Below, piece by piece: positions 11,500-24,138 of a stretch of 64,000 nt of DNA. The notes under the pieces were generated by a model. The model had not been told where the DNA came from. It saw only the letters and a program-made list of their open reading frames with translations, and ran no database searches. The stretch spans positions 12,056,656-12,120,655 of the forward strand of contig CM067365.1 of NCBI GenBank assembly GCA_034401795.1. The letters are read 5' to 3'. Numbering within the stretch: the first letter of the stretch is position 1; each line of letters begins with the position of its first letter. Made by a program: the position numbers and the translations under genes. This DNA is from Chaetoderma sp. LZ-2023a. Its lineage: Eukaryota; Mollusca; Caudofoveata; Chaetodermatida; Chaetodermatidae.

Positions 11500-13417
11500 A
11501 AAAGTATACCTAGAATCGTTATCGAGTCAGTTGCCCATTTTATGTTGAGAGGTGTATCATCTCTCCTCTTCCAATTGCCTAGAAATAACGTCTGATTTAT
11601 TTCTATTAATTCTCAAACCAGAGGCATTTTGAAAGTCATCTAAAACATGATCAAATCTTTTAAAATCAGAGTTAATCCAACAAAAACGGTTGTGTCATCA
11701 CAATACTGAGACACTGTTACGGGTCTGTTCACCCATTCAATTCCAATGCCTTAAAAACTGGAACTTCCCTAAAGGTCGACCATAAGGACGCCATCGCTAT
11801 TATAAACAATAAAGGGCACAGTGAGCACCCTTTCCTCATACTGCGTACTAAAAGTACTGGTTTGCTAATATAATTATTAACCAGATATTTACTAATGATA
11901 TTACCATATAAGATATGAATCCATTTGATGAAATTAGGACCTAAACCAATATGACTGAGTGATTTGAAAAGAAGATTCCACTCAAGTCTATCAAAGGCCT
12001 TTTCATTATCTAATCCAATGCTAGCGCCGGGAATATTGTCTTTTTCTACCAGGTGCAGGGTGTCTTATATTAAAAAGGCATTGGTTAAAATTGATCTGCC
12101 AGGAATAAAGCAGGTTTGGTCTGTGTGGATAACCTCATCTAAGATACTTGCGAATTATTTTTCGCAAGACCTTCGAAATGATTTTATAATCTACGCATAG
12201 TAGTGAAATTGGTCTGTAATTTGCTAATATACTAAGATCTCCTTTTTAAAAAATAAGTCTCACATACGCCTGAGACATTGTGAGCGCGGAGCTTCTCTAG
12301 TGAACAAATTTCGTGCACAACTTTAACGAATTCTGGTTCCAAAAGATACCAAAACGTCTGATAAAATTCAACACAAAGGCCATCAACCCTGGTGCTTTAC
12401 TCGGTTTCATAGAGCCAAACACAAATCATCTAATGATAATGTTGCATCGCAGAAATTACTTCTTGTTTCTGAGAAAGCATCTTTAACATTAGCCACAATC
12501 TCAGATTACTTTCCTTCATCTGACGTGTATAATATGTCTCAGCAACATCCATGATTGCATGTTGATATTAACATTTCCAATTGTTGTTATCTAAGCACCT
12601 TATTAACTTATCAACACATCTTGCTTTCTCGAGATTGAAAAATAATTTTGTGAGGTTTCCCCTTCAGTATACATCTATGCTCTACTTCTAGTTATTGAAC
12701 TCTTAGCTTTCTGTTTCTCGATCTCAAACAGTTTAGATTTCATATCATTGTGTTGTTCTGTAAGGTGAATATCACCAGTTGAAACCTTGTGGGTTAGTAA
12801 TGTTAATAAGCGCTCAAGGGCTTTAGCTTCTTTACTAATTGTTCACGCTTTTTGGATTGAATATTGCCTGGAGATACTTTCAAAGCCCTTTTTAACATCT
12901 TCCCACCATGATATACAATTCTCGTGGGAATGTTGATTCCGAAGCTAATATTCCAAGACGGTTTCAATGCAATGATGATACGCTAAATCCTCTAACAGTG
13001 AATTGCTCAATTTCTAGAAGCCGGCACCACGTTTTGTCCAATCTGCATTAACTAAGCCGATGAAAAACATATCATGGTCAGAAAATGTAACAGGAAACAC
13101 CATAGTACTTACTAAATTCCCTCTCAAAGGCCTATCTATTCGAGAGGAATTGTGTCCATTAGCAGAATGCCATGTAAAGATTCGTTCTTCAGGATATAAG
13201 ATGCGATACCAGTCTAATACATGTTCTGTATCACGAATTTAAAATGTATCTTAATCTAAGGTGAGGTGTGTCACTGTACGTAGAAGGTTAACACCTGTCC
13301 CGTCTTCAATCCATAACACAATTAAAATCACCGCCGATGTAGATAGTCTCAGAATTATCACTAATCACAGAGGAAAGTTTGGATAAAAATTGGCATCTCT
13401 GTGCATGGGAAGATGGT
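11500..13417 (-). pseudogene. Tx1-type ORF2: endonuclease C-terminal half and reverse transcriptase
   Basis: From 13417 leftward the minus strand reads the end of the endonuclease, with IYIGGDFNCVMD (about 13340-13305), then a decayed linker. RT motif A is GLDNEKAFDRLEWNLLF (12019-11969), followed by FIKWIHILYGNIISKYLVNN and MRKGCSLCPLLF (motif B). The catalytic box is QYCDD (11694-11708) with Cys where Ala is usual. A stop and a frameshift follow, and then FQNASGLRINRNKSD. The enzyme makes cDNA by target-primed reverse transcription at a nick cut by its endonuclease. Multiple stops mean this copy cannot encode it. Confidence 0.75.
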
Positions 13418-13426
13418 GATTAAACA
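13418..13426. repeat. Target-site duplication, left copy (9 bp)
   Basis: GATTAAACA flanks the nested LINE on its 3' side and matches 15880-15888 exactly. Confidence 0.8.
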
Positions 13427-13747
13427 GATGATGATTACTGTATTCTGTAGCTGTAGTAGTAGAAACATCCTATAGTTGCATTCGGCCCTTGTTCGCTTTT
13501 GCCCACTGTGTCTTGTCCTCAGCTGGAATCCTTAGCTTCCTCAGGTACATTCTTGACTTGAGCGTACCGAGTCCTGCTTTCTTGAGGTCACGCCGTAGCA
13601 TGCTTAGCAGATTTATGCAATGCCGTCCTCTCCTGGCTTTGTATTTGTTGGCTCAGAGTAGGGAGAATTCCAAGGCTCTCTGTACTGGTGTCTCTTCTGG
13701 CATCCTTAGCACATGCCCACAGATGGACAATCTTTGCTGGGTGACTT

Positions 13748-14566
13748 TTACAGACAGCGGCGACCTATTACACTACTGTCTGGCCATCGGTGTCCAGTGA
13801 TGGTGTGTAGGTGTTTGCGGTGGCAGGCGTCGAGTTTGTCTCGAGCTGCCTTTGGCGCTGCCCAGCTCTTACAGTTAAACAGCATCAAGGATACGCAGGC
13901 TGCATTGTATATACGTAGTCTCTTTATTAAGGGCATCTTTGATCTACGAATCCATAGCTTCCAGACGGACTGTCTATGTTCCCCATGATGCAGCATGCGG
14001 AAATGTCAGCAATACTGCAGAGCAGTGAGCCCATGATTTTACCTTTCCTCCACGGTTCGCCGCCACGAAGTGGTTCGTCATTTTCTATGGTTTCATGCTT
14101 TGTCGATAGGTATATGTGGGTGAACTCTGTTTTGGATTCATTCATTAAGAGATTCTCAATTTCTAGTTTGCTTGTAGCTATTGGGAGAAGTTCGTCAAGG
14201 GGTTTCTTTTCCTCGTCTATGAAGTCCACATCGTCGGCATATTCCATCTCTAGCAGTATGCCCAGTATTGGCACTGGGGGTGGGGGGGAAGGGTGTTGGT
14301 CTTGTAGAACTTTCCCACACAGATTTTAATGCAGCAGCAAGGTAGCAGGTGAAAAGCACAGGAGATAGATTATCTCCCTGTGGGGAGCCGATTGATGTCT
14401 CAAACTCTCCAGACTTCACTGACTTGACTCGTACTCTCATCTTGGTGTCTGCAAGCAGTTGTCTCACTAGTCGTAGCTCATCTTCATTGCAACTGACCTG
14501 GCATAGTACGTCTAGGAGCTGTGAGCATTTACTTGTGTCGAAGGCTCGTGACATATCAATGGCCAT
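13748..14566 (-). pseudogene. Nested LINE reverse transcriptase, broken by a frameshift
   Basis: Frame 14566-14195 has MAIDMSRAFDTSKC (motif A Asp near 14537) and GSPQGDNLSPVLFTCYLAAAL (motif B). The following frame, 14274-13927, has MEYADDVDFIDEE with the YADD box at 14230-14241. The switch falls in the G/C run near 14275-14290, a likely slippage indel. A third frame, 13996-13748, encodes the C-terminal thumb and connector (CVSLMLFNCKSWAAPKAARDKLDACHRKHL). All catalytic aspartates are still visible, so decay is moderate. Confidence 0.8.
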
Positions 14567-14662
14567 TTTGTGGAAGTCCTAGTGTTTGGACATGACTACG
14601 GACACAAGCATGCGTTGAGCCCATACACTGCCTGGCAGCTGCGTCCACGTTTGGAGCCAACT

Positions 14663-15845
14663 TTACATGATCCGATGAGGTAATCGATCTTGTCTCGGAT
14701 GCAGCATAGAGTAACATTGGAAAGGATTTTCCGTACGCTGTTGAGGAGCACAATGGGCCACAGAATGGCTGGGCCCAGGTGGTATCTTGCGCTTTGGTAG
14801 TGCGATACGGGTGCCTTGGCCTACAGCGTCGATTGGAAGGTCGTGCATAAAAGCTGAATTGACAAGGTGCGTGATCGGTTTTGAAATAATGTCACTTGCA
14901 TATTTGAATAGTTCATTGCTCATGTCATCAGGTCCATATGCATGTCTATTTTTCAGGGCTTTAAATGCCATCTTATCTTCTGATGTTTCAACTGGTGTTA
15001 GTAATGGCTCGGGCTCTCCTGAGAACGTGTGCAAGGGCTCATCATCGTTGTCAGTGACCGGTTCCTTGAACCATTCTCGGATCGCCTCGGCTTTTCCCTG
15101 GTCAGTCCCCATAAAGCAATATTTGTGACAAATAGGCCATTGGAACTAAAGAATGTCACCAGTGCATCTCCATTGCTGCTGCACGTGCCCCTCTCCATAG
15201 GATCCCATGCATAAGCCAAGTCCTGAACTTTTGTCCGCAATTCTGAATTAACCTGGCTTTGAGTTGAAATCTCCACACAGGAACAGTTGCCATCTAGCTG
15301 GGATTGTAATGGCGGAGCTCAGTTCTGCATAGAAGGAATCTAATATTGGTGGATTCTCTTTGGCTTTTTCGATAGTTGGGCCGTGTGCATTGATAACTCA
15401 ACACCTAGTGGTGGTGTGCTTTCGCGTAGGTATAGCCAGGTCGGTGAATGTAACGCGATCACTGGCGTATCCAAAACTAATGCCATGATCCAAGACCACT
15501 GATCCGATTACGAAACCTAAGCCCCGGTATGTGGCTACTTTTTTCTCCATGAGCCTGTCTGCAGTTGCTGCTCTGAGTGTCCAGCCACTTTAGTCTATTG
15601 AATGCATGTTATAGCGTTCACAGTTTGCACTTAAGGCTTGCCTCTTGATGTTGCACACGCACATTCCACGTAGCCATGGTAAGCTCCTGTGGAGATCGCG
15701 TCGTCCAAGGATGTCGAGCACAGTTTCTTGTTCGAAGAAGGGTAGGCATTATCAGAGTTGCCTCGGATGTTAGACCGCAATCCTTGATGACATAGTTTCC
15801 CAACACAGTTAGTATGAACTTAGGAGACCCGCGTGAATGTGTCAT
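14663..15845 (-). pseudogene. Nested LINE endonuclease and linker remnants
   Basis: 15845-15618 ends in LTMATWNVRVQHQEASLKCKL, the start of an apurinic endonuclease (ATWNVR). The domain then decays through several stops between 15600 and 15280. Frame 15112-14663 holds the pre-RT linker (TSEDKMAFKALKNRHAYGPDDMSNELFKYA, then IALPKRK), the usual 'K..G.D.I..E..K' and 'PI.KK' segment ahead of RT. Upstream lies a C-run (15850-15866) next to the target duplication. Confidence 0.65.
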
Positions 15846-15879
15846 CTCACCCCCCCCCCCCCCCCCACCACCCCACCAC

Positions 15880-15888
15880 GATTAAACA
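15880..15888. repeat. Target-site duplication, right copy (9 bp)
   Basis: GATTAAACA, identical to 13418-13426. Confidence 0.8.
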
Positions 15889-16205
15889 CACGACAGAGAA
15901 TACACTGATCCCACTATATCAACAACGACATTAACACAACGTCCACTTGAGTCCGATGATGAATTAATAATATTGACAGAATTTACACTTTTAGGCATGA
16001 ACAAGATCGCAGCACCTGCACTTGATTCTGTGGCGACGGAATACATTAATTCGCCATTTGCTACATGCTTACATTTTCCAAGACACCTGCACATTGTAAC
16101 TTTCTTTCCTGCAACATGATAACATCAATATTCTTGTCTTCAAGAAGAACCCGTTGTTTAATCTTGTCATTTGGTCCTCTGCAGCTACGTGTGCATATTA
16201 GTATC
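15889..16205 (-). pseudogene. Tx1-type ORF2 N-terminal endonuclease segment
   Basis: On the minus strand the segment RSCRGPNDKIKQRVLLEDKNIDVIMLQE (from about 16190) is the classical start of a LINE endonuclease (N-G, K-R, then D-I-LQE). Frame 16094-15882 follows after one frameshift and contains SSAGAAILF and SGRCVNVVVDIVGSVYSL, matching the 'G.AILF...GR...V.V.I.G..Y.L' stretch of Tx1 endonucleases. The frame ends at the nested insertion and resumes in phase at 13417 once the insert and one target copy are discounted. It carries a TAA at that boundary. Confidence 0.75.
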
Positions 16206-16237
16206 ATTAATAATACATTTTGCAAACACGCCTTTTC

Positions 16238-17458
16238 TTAATTGGATTTGTTTTTCTTGCTGAGATTTTTTTCCACCAACTTGCCCACCTTCTCATTAAA
16301 CTCAGACCACTTCAAATCCACGATTTTACGGTGCTGATTCTTCGATATGTCAGAGTAAGTGCGCAAATACCGATATCTCACACCCTTTTTGGTGATGTAG
16401 GGAATCAACACCTGCCCCCGTCTCTGACCGATGAACAACGATTTCACTGTTCTGAGAAGCCTGTGTATTAACCGAAGTATAGGACTCTGCTATGGACACA
16501 CTGCCATCATAGTCAAAAGACATATCTTGTGAATCTTCTAATTCAGAATCTGAGCTAGAATCATCCGTTTGACGCTTCTGTCAACACTTATTCTCGACAT
16601 TAGTAAGCACCTTGGCATTGTCATTTTCTAACAATTTATCATCTGCAGAAATGTCCGAGACCTCTTTCCCATCTTTCAGACGCTAGATACTGTTAGTAGA
16701 TGGTCTAACATTGAACTATCAACACCATCAGTAGACTGCTATCTGAATTTATTCTGCCATAGTGGCAGACTGTCCGTATCAGATAATGCACCTTCACACC
16801 CTGTAGTGGGCACAAGCGTCTGAGTCAACCATTCCCCTAACACTTATTTACCACAACAGCGATAGGGTTGGGTGGCTGGTGTGTTTCAACCACTGTGACT
16901 TTTTCAGGCGCTCGCAACACCCGTGCTTCGCCCACCTGCTTGTTTATTTACTACTTGTGGGCAACGCTATTTTTAACGGTATGTGGTGTCACAAATCATG
17001 TATGTGTCCTTATCTGGACATGCACTGGCCACATGTTCAGTGTTCCCACATATTCTACTTGTCTTGATCTGTTTCCTAAACCACATAGGCAAGAAAAAGG
17101 TATTGCCAATGGACAATGTGTCTGGAAGCAGCTTGATTCCTTCATCCAAACCGGTCGGATCGTTCTCTAATGATCTCTCAAACTGGTAGGATTTATTTTC
17201 AATAGAAACTACCGTACCATAATTGGCCATTTCTGAAGTAATTCGATAATTTGGTATTTCTATGGCACCTTTCGCCGTAATCAGCAGCCTGTCACTATCT
17301 ATCTCTTGGATCTTACAGGCTTCCCCATTCACAACCAATCCATCTTCTAATAGCTTTTCGTTAACAGTTTCATTTGCTAATGTGCCATGCCATATATTTC
17401 TCTTGATGTTAATTAGCCCCTTCAATATATGGGGCCCAGCACCGATACCATCTTTCAA
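16238..17458 (-). pseudogene. Tx1-type LINE ORF1 remnant
   Basis: ORF1 of Tx1 LINEs encodes an RNA-binding protein that coats the element RNA. Frame 17458-16973 (161 aa) has an ordered N-terminal part (HILKGLINIKRNIWHGTLANETV...) and a degenerate zinc-knuckle region (ICGNTEHVASACPDKDTYMICD) lacking one expected Cys. After several stops, frame 16447-16238 carries a basic Lys-rich tail (KVRYRYLRTYSDISKNQHRK...EKNLSKKNKSN in part). It sits directly upstream of the ORF2 endonuclease, the expected LINE order. Assignment rests on position and the knuckle. Confidence 0.6.
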
Positions 17459-17968
17459 GCCGTGCTATACGTCAACGTAACATTCCATCCACTAGTTACC
17501 AAGCGAAGGCTTAATAACTGCTTATACCGACTTGAGATAATTCAAAACATGAGGTCAAGACGACCGCAGTACAACGCTTAATAAGATGCAAGAGCGCCTG
17601 GCGAGCAGGTAAAAATAACACTCTCAACAGCTGGCGTGAAAACAGGCAACTGTAAAAGAGCCGTTGTTGAAGTGATGTGACTAATGCACCCGTATCAACT
17701 AAACTTGGACAATACAGAAAGAGAGCCGAACAAAACGACGCTATGGGGATAAGCGAATGGCTACCACAAGCCTAGCCTGAGGAGCAATGGCTGAAAAATA
17801 TCACAGCAAAATGCGACCTCACGCAAAACAAATTAAAAAAACCAAAACTATAAAACTAACATAGGTGCAGTTCGGCAAAAGGCAGACATAAAAATAAATC
17901 ACAGGGAGCAGTAGAAATCGTCTAAAACTGACGTTAATAGCAGAGCCAAAGACACGTGTTGAACTCAG

Positions 17969-18202
<234 letters not shown>

Positions 18203-20310
18203 GCAATGATGTTGCTGTGTGCTAGGCACATTGAGGTAACCCGGTAATTAGATCGACAGACAGACAGCTGGACTGATGGACAGGTTGACGGATGGACGGA
18301 CGGATATCCATGGCATTGGTTGAAGCTCGAAGTAGCACTATTCATATGAGGTATCCATGTGAAATACTATTTATAACACGCATTTACGTAATTCCCATAC
18401 ATGACACAATTCTACGACCATCAATACCCGTCAACTTCCGTGCTCTGGACGTTTTCAGTGGTTCCTAACTTATCATTCTATTCGAAGGGGACGGTTACAA
18501 ATGTTATTTGCTGATACATGGTAAGTCGATCAGGAATAGTAATCCTTTGGCCTTTGGCTAAATGAACCTTCCATGGTCACGTAGCATATGAATGGCATCC
18601 GTGACTTTATATCATTTAAGCGTATATCTGTGTCAAGCAGCTTAGGTTAAGCGTCTGTTGTACGATACACATTTTGCAGGATTTGCAGGATACTCATTTT
18701 CCAGGATTTGCAGTTTGGAGACATTGTCATAGCAACAACTTCTCTATGCTCTCCTTAATAATAATAGTGATGGTCTATCTCAAAAGAAACGTTCATCCCA
18801 TTCTCTTCTCAGTTGTCAATTCCGTAATTCCAGGCTCTCGGGTATGTGAGTGTACCATTCTGAGATATATGTTATGTCTTTTCTCAGTTATTTCAATCAT
18901 AAATCTACTGCTTCCACGTCGTTCAATGCGATTTGTAAAATACATTATGCTTTATCTATGTGCTCCACTAAGCATTCCGGAGCCACATCGTTTACATATA
19001 TTGCAGCCTTTATACCTCTTAGTAGGATCTCACGCATACCATTTGAGAATAGATGGAGCATGAGCTGAGAATGTGCTCATCTCTCTTTATACAAAGTCGT
19101 AATCGTTTGCTCGTACTCCTTTCTCACATGTAGCTCTACACATGCCTTTTCTAGCTGGGCTGCACGAGATACCTTATCAAATGCAGATCTGCTATTTCCA
19201 AAACTAGCTTATCATTGAACAATTCTCAAAGAACAGGTATATCTGTTACATGGAGTTATGAAAGTAACTCCTGAATGAGATAAGTCTGTAGCCTTCTATT
19301 GTGGCCAACAGTTTAACCTCTGTGGACATGAATCATTGTGGAGACATTACAATGCTACGGTATGCTTCATCTTACCGAACTAGTCATGGTTAATTTTAAG
19401 ACATCATTTTTTTCTATCATTGTCCAAGTATTTCCCTGTAATGACATCTACTTCTCGTAATTTTTTATGCGGCCTTCGTTTTCCAGCCGAAAAAAATAGA
19501 TTCGCTGATTCATATGATGATATGTGAGTTCGACAAAAGCTGAACAACGTGTCCTATTGCCAAAGTAAGGATTGGTTATTTGAAATAAGGGGTGAAAGAA
19601 CGGGCGCGTGCAGTTCAGCCATTCTAGTTCAGCTGCGTTTTATAACTGGACACACATCACACATTTCAGATAATGATGAAATTGCCGTTGGTATTTCAAA
19701 TACCAGTAATTAATTAATTATACAATGGCTTGGTTAAACGTAGTCCTAATATCACTGATTGAATGCAGCGTTTTTCCCAATCCAGCTCTAAAATTTCCAT
19801 AATTGTACAGATACACATAAAGAAACTGTTATGATACATGTTGTGAGGTGCGGGTTCACGTTTCTTTATTCAAAACCTGCATACTTCTATATGATATATG
19901 TGCACTGAGCACTATATGACGAGTGGATATCCGACTGAGAAAACGTAATACATAAACCCTCAGCTCGGTGCTCATCTGCTATCTCACCATGCAGATGTTA
20001 AGCTTGTGTCAGATAAGTGGATAATGCACAATGATACATCTCGATAGGGTCAAGTTCGATGCTCAAACTGCTGATATCAATAAATGGTGCCATTGTAGTG
20101 GGAATTGCATCAGCGACACAGAGAACTCAATTCAAAGAGTATTACGTAAATCTCTGGTCATTAATCATTTTTCATCATTAGTCTTTTCTCCCTCAGCGAA
20201 TGTTCCACTTTTTCCATAATTCCAGATTCCCTTTGATGATGATCGATACACAAAATAGCAAAAGGAAAGTCAAAATAAAGGATTTGGAGCAAACATTTCC
20301 GGCGAGATTA

Positions 20311-20540
20311 CTCAGAGGGAGGGAGGGAGGGGAAAGGAGGGAGGGAGGTAGGGAGTGAGGGAGGGCGAGAGAGAGCGAGAGAGAAAGAGAGAGAGAGAGG
20401 GAGAGAGAGAGAGAGGGAGAGGGAGGGAGAGAGACGGAGGGAGGGTGGGAGAGATGGAGGGAGGGAGAGGGAGATAGAGAGAGGAGGGAGATGGAGAGGG
20501 AGGGAGAGAGAGAAAGAGAGAGAGAGGGCGAGAGAGAGGA
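20311..20540. repeat. Purine-only GGGA/GAGA tract
   Basis: About 230 bases almost entirely A and G. It sits where block B copy 2 has its own purine tract (47051-47416). Such tracts can form triplex (H-) DNA. The open frames over it are low-complexity artefacts. Confidence 0.9.
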
Positions 20541-21065
20541 TGTAGTGGTGTGGGGATGGGTGGGGGTGGGGTGGGGTAGTGGTGGGGGGCATAGGACGGA
20601 GAGGACAAGGGAGAGAGGGATCTCTTAATAATTATGCAATTCCAGTTTGCCTTCGTTTATGTGGAATATATTATACTTCCCAGACGTATGCACATATTTC
20701 AAAATAGAATGGCATGGTGTTATCGAGTACCTACATGTGTTATACTCGGAGGACGGTGTGTTAGCATACCTCTGGTGGTTTTGTCCAGAGGTCATTTGCT
20801 GAACGACTGGAGCAAGCTTTCCTCTGCCGGAAATAGCACGATAGTTCAATCTATGATTCAATAAGCATAGCGCATTGTACACGCAGTATTAGACAGCTTT
20901 CAGTAACGCAGATTTCACGATACCAGTCATCCTTGTATCGAAATCTTCTATATTTGTGTGTGTTTGGAAAAGGGACGGAAGCTACAGTTATTTAATACTA
21001 GTGGGTGGCTGGCTGCCACTTAATTCGCTAAACTATTATTTTGACAAGGTTCTCATTTACCGATC

Positions 21066-21400
21066 AATCTGGTGGTGGTGGCGACGGCGGTTGTGTTGGT
21101 GGTGGTGATGCTGCTGTTGTTGGTGGTAGTAATGCCATCTACGGTGATGGCTGCGTGGTATTTGAGGTCGTTGTGCTGTTGGTGACTGTGGTAGTGCCTG
21201 TGGCAGCAGCAGCGATGGTGATGGCTGCGGTGGTGTTGCGCGTGGTGGTGTGGTTGGTGTTGGTAGGTTGGCCTGCGGTTTTGGTAGAATCAGCGGTGTT
21301 GATGGCTATGGAGATAGTAGAGGTGTTTGAGGTGGTGGTGGGCTTTGTGCTGTGGATGTGGTTGTGGATATGGTAGCAGCAGCGACGGTGATATTTGCGG
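21066..21400. repeat. Cryptic GGT/GTG-rich repeat
   Basis: An imperfect trinucleotide-rich strand (GGT, GTG, GCA) with a counterpart at 47795-47982 in copy 2. Not coding. Confidence 0.75.
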
Positions 21401-21770
21401 TGGCCCTCCAATCCTCATTTCACATTCATTTCAAATGCGGATGATTTGTCCGGATATATCTTTAAACATCCACAGATATGCTTATACACATATGCACATT
21501 CCCTACCTTCTACAACATTCTGCACTGTGTCATATCATTTACGAGCATGATCCGTTCATTTAGGATCATTTTCCTCTATAGTTGTCTTATATATGTTAAG
21601 TTGGTGTAATGCCATCAGGTGCATGCACTTTACTAGCTGCCACCCCATACTCAGCATTCTAATGGGTTTTCATCCATGGCGTATTGTCTGGCATTTGAAG
21701 TATATGCCCAAACATGGCAATTGAGGATCCCAATTTCTCAGTCAATCATATGATGCCATACTCATCAACC

Positions 21771-24138
21771 ACGTGCCGTGCAGGCTGACGTCATACTCAA
21801 TTACGTTATGAATGACGTAGCGTCGTTCCTCACGACCGTTTAATTGATGATTGCTTGTTGTACAAATTGTATCTCTTTACTCTTTAATAACCATGCTGTT
21901 GAAATATTTAACAGCTTACGTGTATAGCCTTCTGGTCATTTATAATCAGCGAGTAGAGGGGTCGATCAATCCCAACAAGGGTAGGAGTGTTTGTGTAGCG
22001 TTGCTAAAGATGGGCGTGGAATAGGTAAAACTGGATTTATCCATTGACCGACGGTGGTTTGCTACCATCACAAGGCTGCTAGCTTGTTATGTTTTTTGTC
22101 CTGAAAATACGGTTGCATGATCGCGAGAGGATGTGGTTTTCCCTTTTCGGACATAGCGCGATGGTTCTTTTCCAGTGGTTACATATGTGACAGTGCAGAA
22201 TACAAACACATCATCAATTTAACAAATACCCTGTCTACTACAAATTGCAAATGCATAAATGACATCCAACGGATTTATTTATAAAACTAAATATGATGCT
22301 ATCATCGCCATGCCTCAGAGCATTGAATGGCAAAATCATATGGATATTCGAACGAACTTGGTCGACTTGATTACGGTCAAAATTGCACAATATAAAACGA
22401 AAACGGCTAACATTTCATTAATATTTCTGATTCAAAAATTAGATATAGCACAATGGTATACATTGATATACAAATAAATAGATATTGCTCACAATTATTT
22501 TGATACATGTTGTCGAAAAAAATCCGGATATTTGACAAGACTTCCTGACATCCAGGGACCTGTTAAAAATGCCGAATGGTCTGAATAAATACGAAGAGAT
22601 CGGCGCCCTGCCAACTTGAATGGTGGAACCATGGCACACCCGTTTCGCTCGCTATCAATCTGTTACATTTCCTTTGTATTATAATATTATGCTACACTTA
22701 TGCTGCCACAGTTGTATTATATATTGCCGGAAATAGTGTAATAGTGACAATAATGTCGCTGTGCGGTCAGTCTGTTAAATGTATGAGAAATTTGGCAACT
22801 ATGTCTATGTAGTAACTATAGTCCGTTCACCCACATACACATGTATGTGGCATACGCAAGCTGAACTGTCGGCTTCTATTTTCAAACATTGCACCTAATG
22901 TTTATCTTGACATTCATGTTGTGGTAGAATAATTTTGGCAAGCACACAGTGTATGAGCTAGCTGTGCTTGAGCAATGCACTACAATGTAGCCTATATCGT
23001 GCTTTACATCTTGATCTAGTATGCTTAAGGCATGAAGAAAATATTGGCTGCGTGTTTCACGTGTAGTTAATTTGGCCGTCATTTTACATTCCAAGATGGC
23101 TGCCTGCAGCCATATATCTAGCAGAATAAAGCTAATCTGAGACGACAATAAAATAAAAGATAGCATGATTTCTAAATGAATTATTGTTGAAATTTGGCAA
23201 ATAAATAGAAAGGAAGTAAGTCATGTTTTGTTGTGGGGATCTTGAAAAACAAGATGCCTGCGCTATCGTGTTTTGAATTTTAAGCAAGTATCTAGCCTAA
23301 ACAGTACATGTAATGTATCCTTCATATCTTATTAGAGGGGTTATCTATACACAATTTTAATGATTATATAATTCAAATTGTGTCTCTTTCACATGCTGTC
23401 ATTAAATGAAGGGTGGCCACAGCCACAGTATTTCCCTGGTAATCACAAATGTACCCAAAATGCATATAATTAAATTCTACAATGGTTGAAATTGACTTGA
23501 ATGCACACAATCAAGCATATGCTCTGGCCTGATACTTCGAACTGCCATAGATGAGAATATGGATGATCTCAATGAAAATAATGTACAGTACAGCTTTTCT
23601 GTAGAGACCCTTCAAAGGACCATACACAAGTGGACTCTCGATGGAGTGCTAAATGCGCCGTTTACTTGAATTTGGAACTCAACTAAAGTGAACCTTTTTT
23701 AAACCAGATCTTTATTCAGAGCTGGTCTCTAAAACAGATTTAACTGCAATTCAAATTGGCCTTTTGGTCTTTAAGTTGAATGTAAATGTAAACATTTTTG
23801 AAACCTGTAAACACACACGTTGTACTAATCCATTTTGTTGACATATATGACTCAGTCACATAGGGAAGGCGATTGGAATCCTGAATTAACAATTGTTTGA
23901 CAGACATTACCTATCTTTTTCACGTTTAATAGTGGTTGACGATGGTGATTAGTCTACTATGAAGTTTACCTTACAACTCTCCAGTGGTATTCACAGATCT
24001 ACATGCAGTGTTTCGGAAAGGACAATTTATTGTCAAGCACGTACGTTATAGGTTCAGCTGTGTTCCAATGACCCAGACAGTTGAACACATATATATGTAA
24101 CAAATCTGCCATAATCTGTCAAATGCCATGGGTAAGTA
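21771..24138. other. No recognisable gene
   Basis: AT-rich, with short shadow ORFs only. It contains one TGACGTCA-bearing motif (about 21786, see findings) and a half-site of the foldback repeat (about 21893-21915, GCTGTTGAAATATTTAACAGC). Confidence 0.5.

Larger units (their letters stand above)
13427..15879 (-). mobile_element. Nested RTE-like LINE inserted in the Tx1 endonuclease
   Basis: A 2.45-kb minus-strand LINE bounded by the 9-bp repeat GATTAAACA. It contains an endonuclease remnant (ATWNVRVQHQEASLKCK, near 15670), a linker, an RT with YADD, and a C-terminal segment ending KLDACHRKHLHTITGHRWPDS. Its minus-strand 3' end is a short ATC repeat, as in RTE-type elements that end in short tandem repeats and not poly(A). 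Removing it together with one target copy puts the two halves of the Tx1 endonuclease back into one reading frame, which independently proves the insertion. The exact clade (RTE, RTE-X or another YADDVDFI-type LINE) is not certain. Confidence 0.8.
9301..17968 (-). mobile_element. L1-Tx1 clade LINE 2, near full length, interrupted by a nested LINE
   Basis: Reading on the minus strand from 17968 there are, in order: a 5' UTR of about 500 bp, ORF1 (17458-about 16238), ORF2 endonuclease (16205 to about 13270, interrupted), RT (about 12100-11600), C-terminal domain (11254-10017) and a 3' UTR whose left edge is uncertain (placed at about 9301-9530). Without the 2.46-kb nested insertion, ORF2 spans about 3.7 kb, the expected size for Tx1 ORF2. 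The 5' end is flush with (TAG)n at 17969. Copy 2 of the duplication lacks the whole element. Several frameshifts and stops mark it as inactive. Confidence 0.75.
18205..21770 (+). repeat. Duplication block B, copy 1
   Basis: Collinear with 45315-48381. Shared landmarks in the same order are GACAGACAGCTGGACTGA, ACGGATATCCATG, CATTTTCCAGGATTTG, a GA/GGGA tract, and GGTGTAATGCCATC near the end. Stops interrupt every frame in one or both copies, so I see no conserved gene. Confidence 0.8.
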
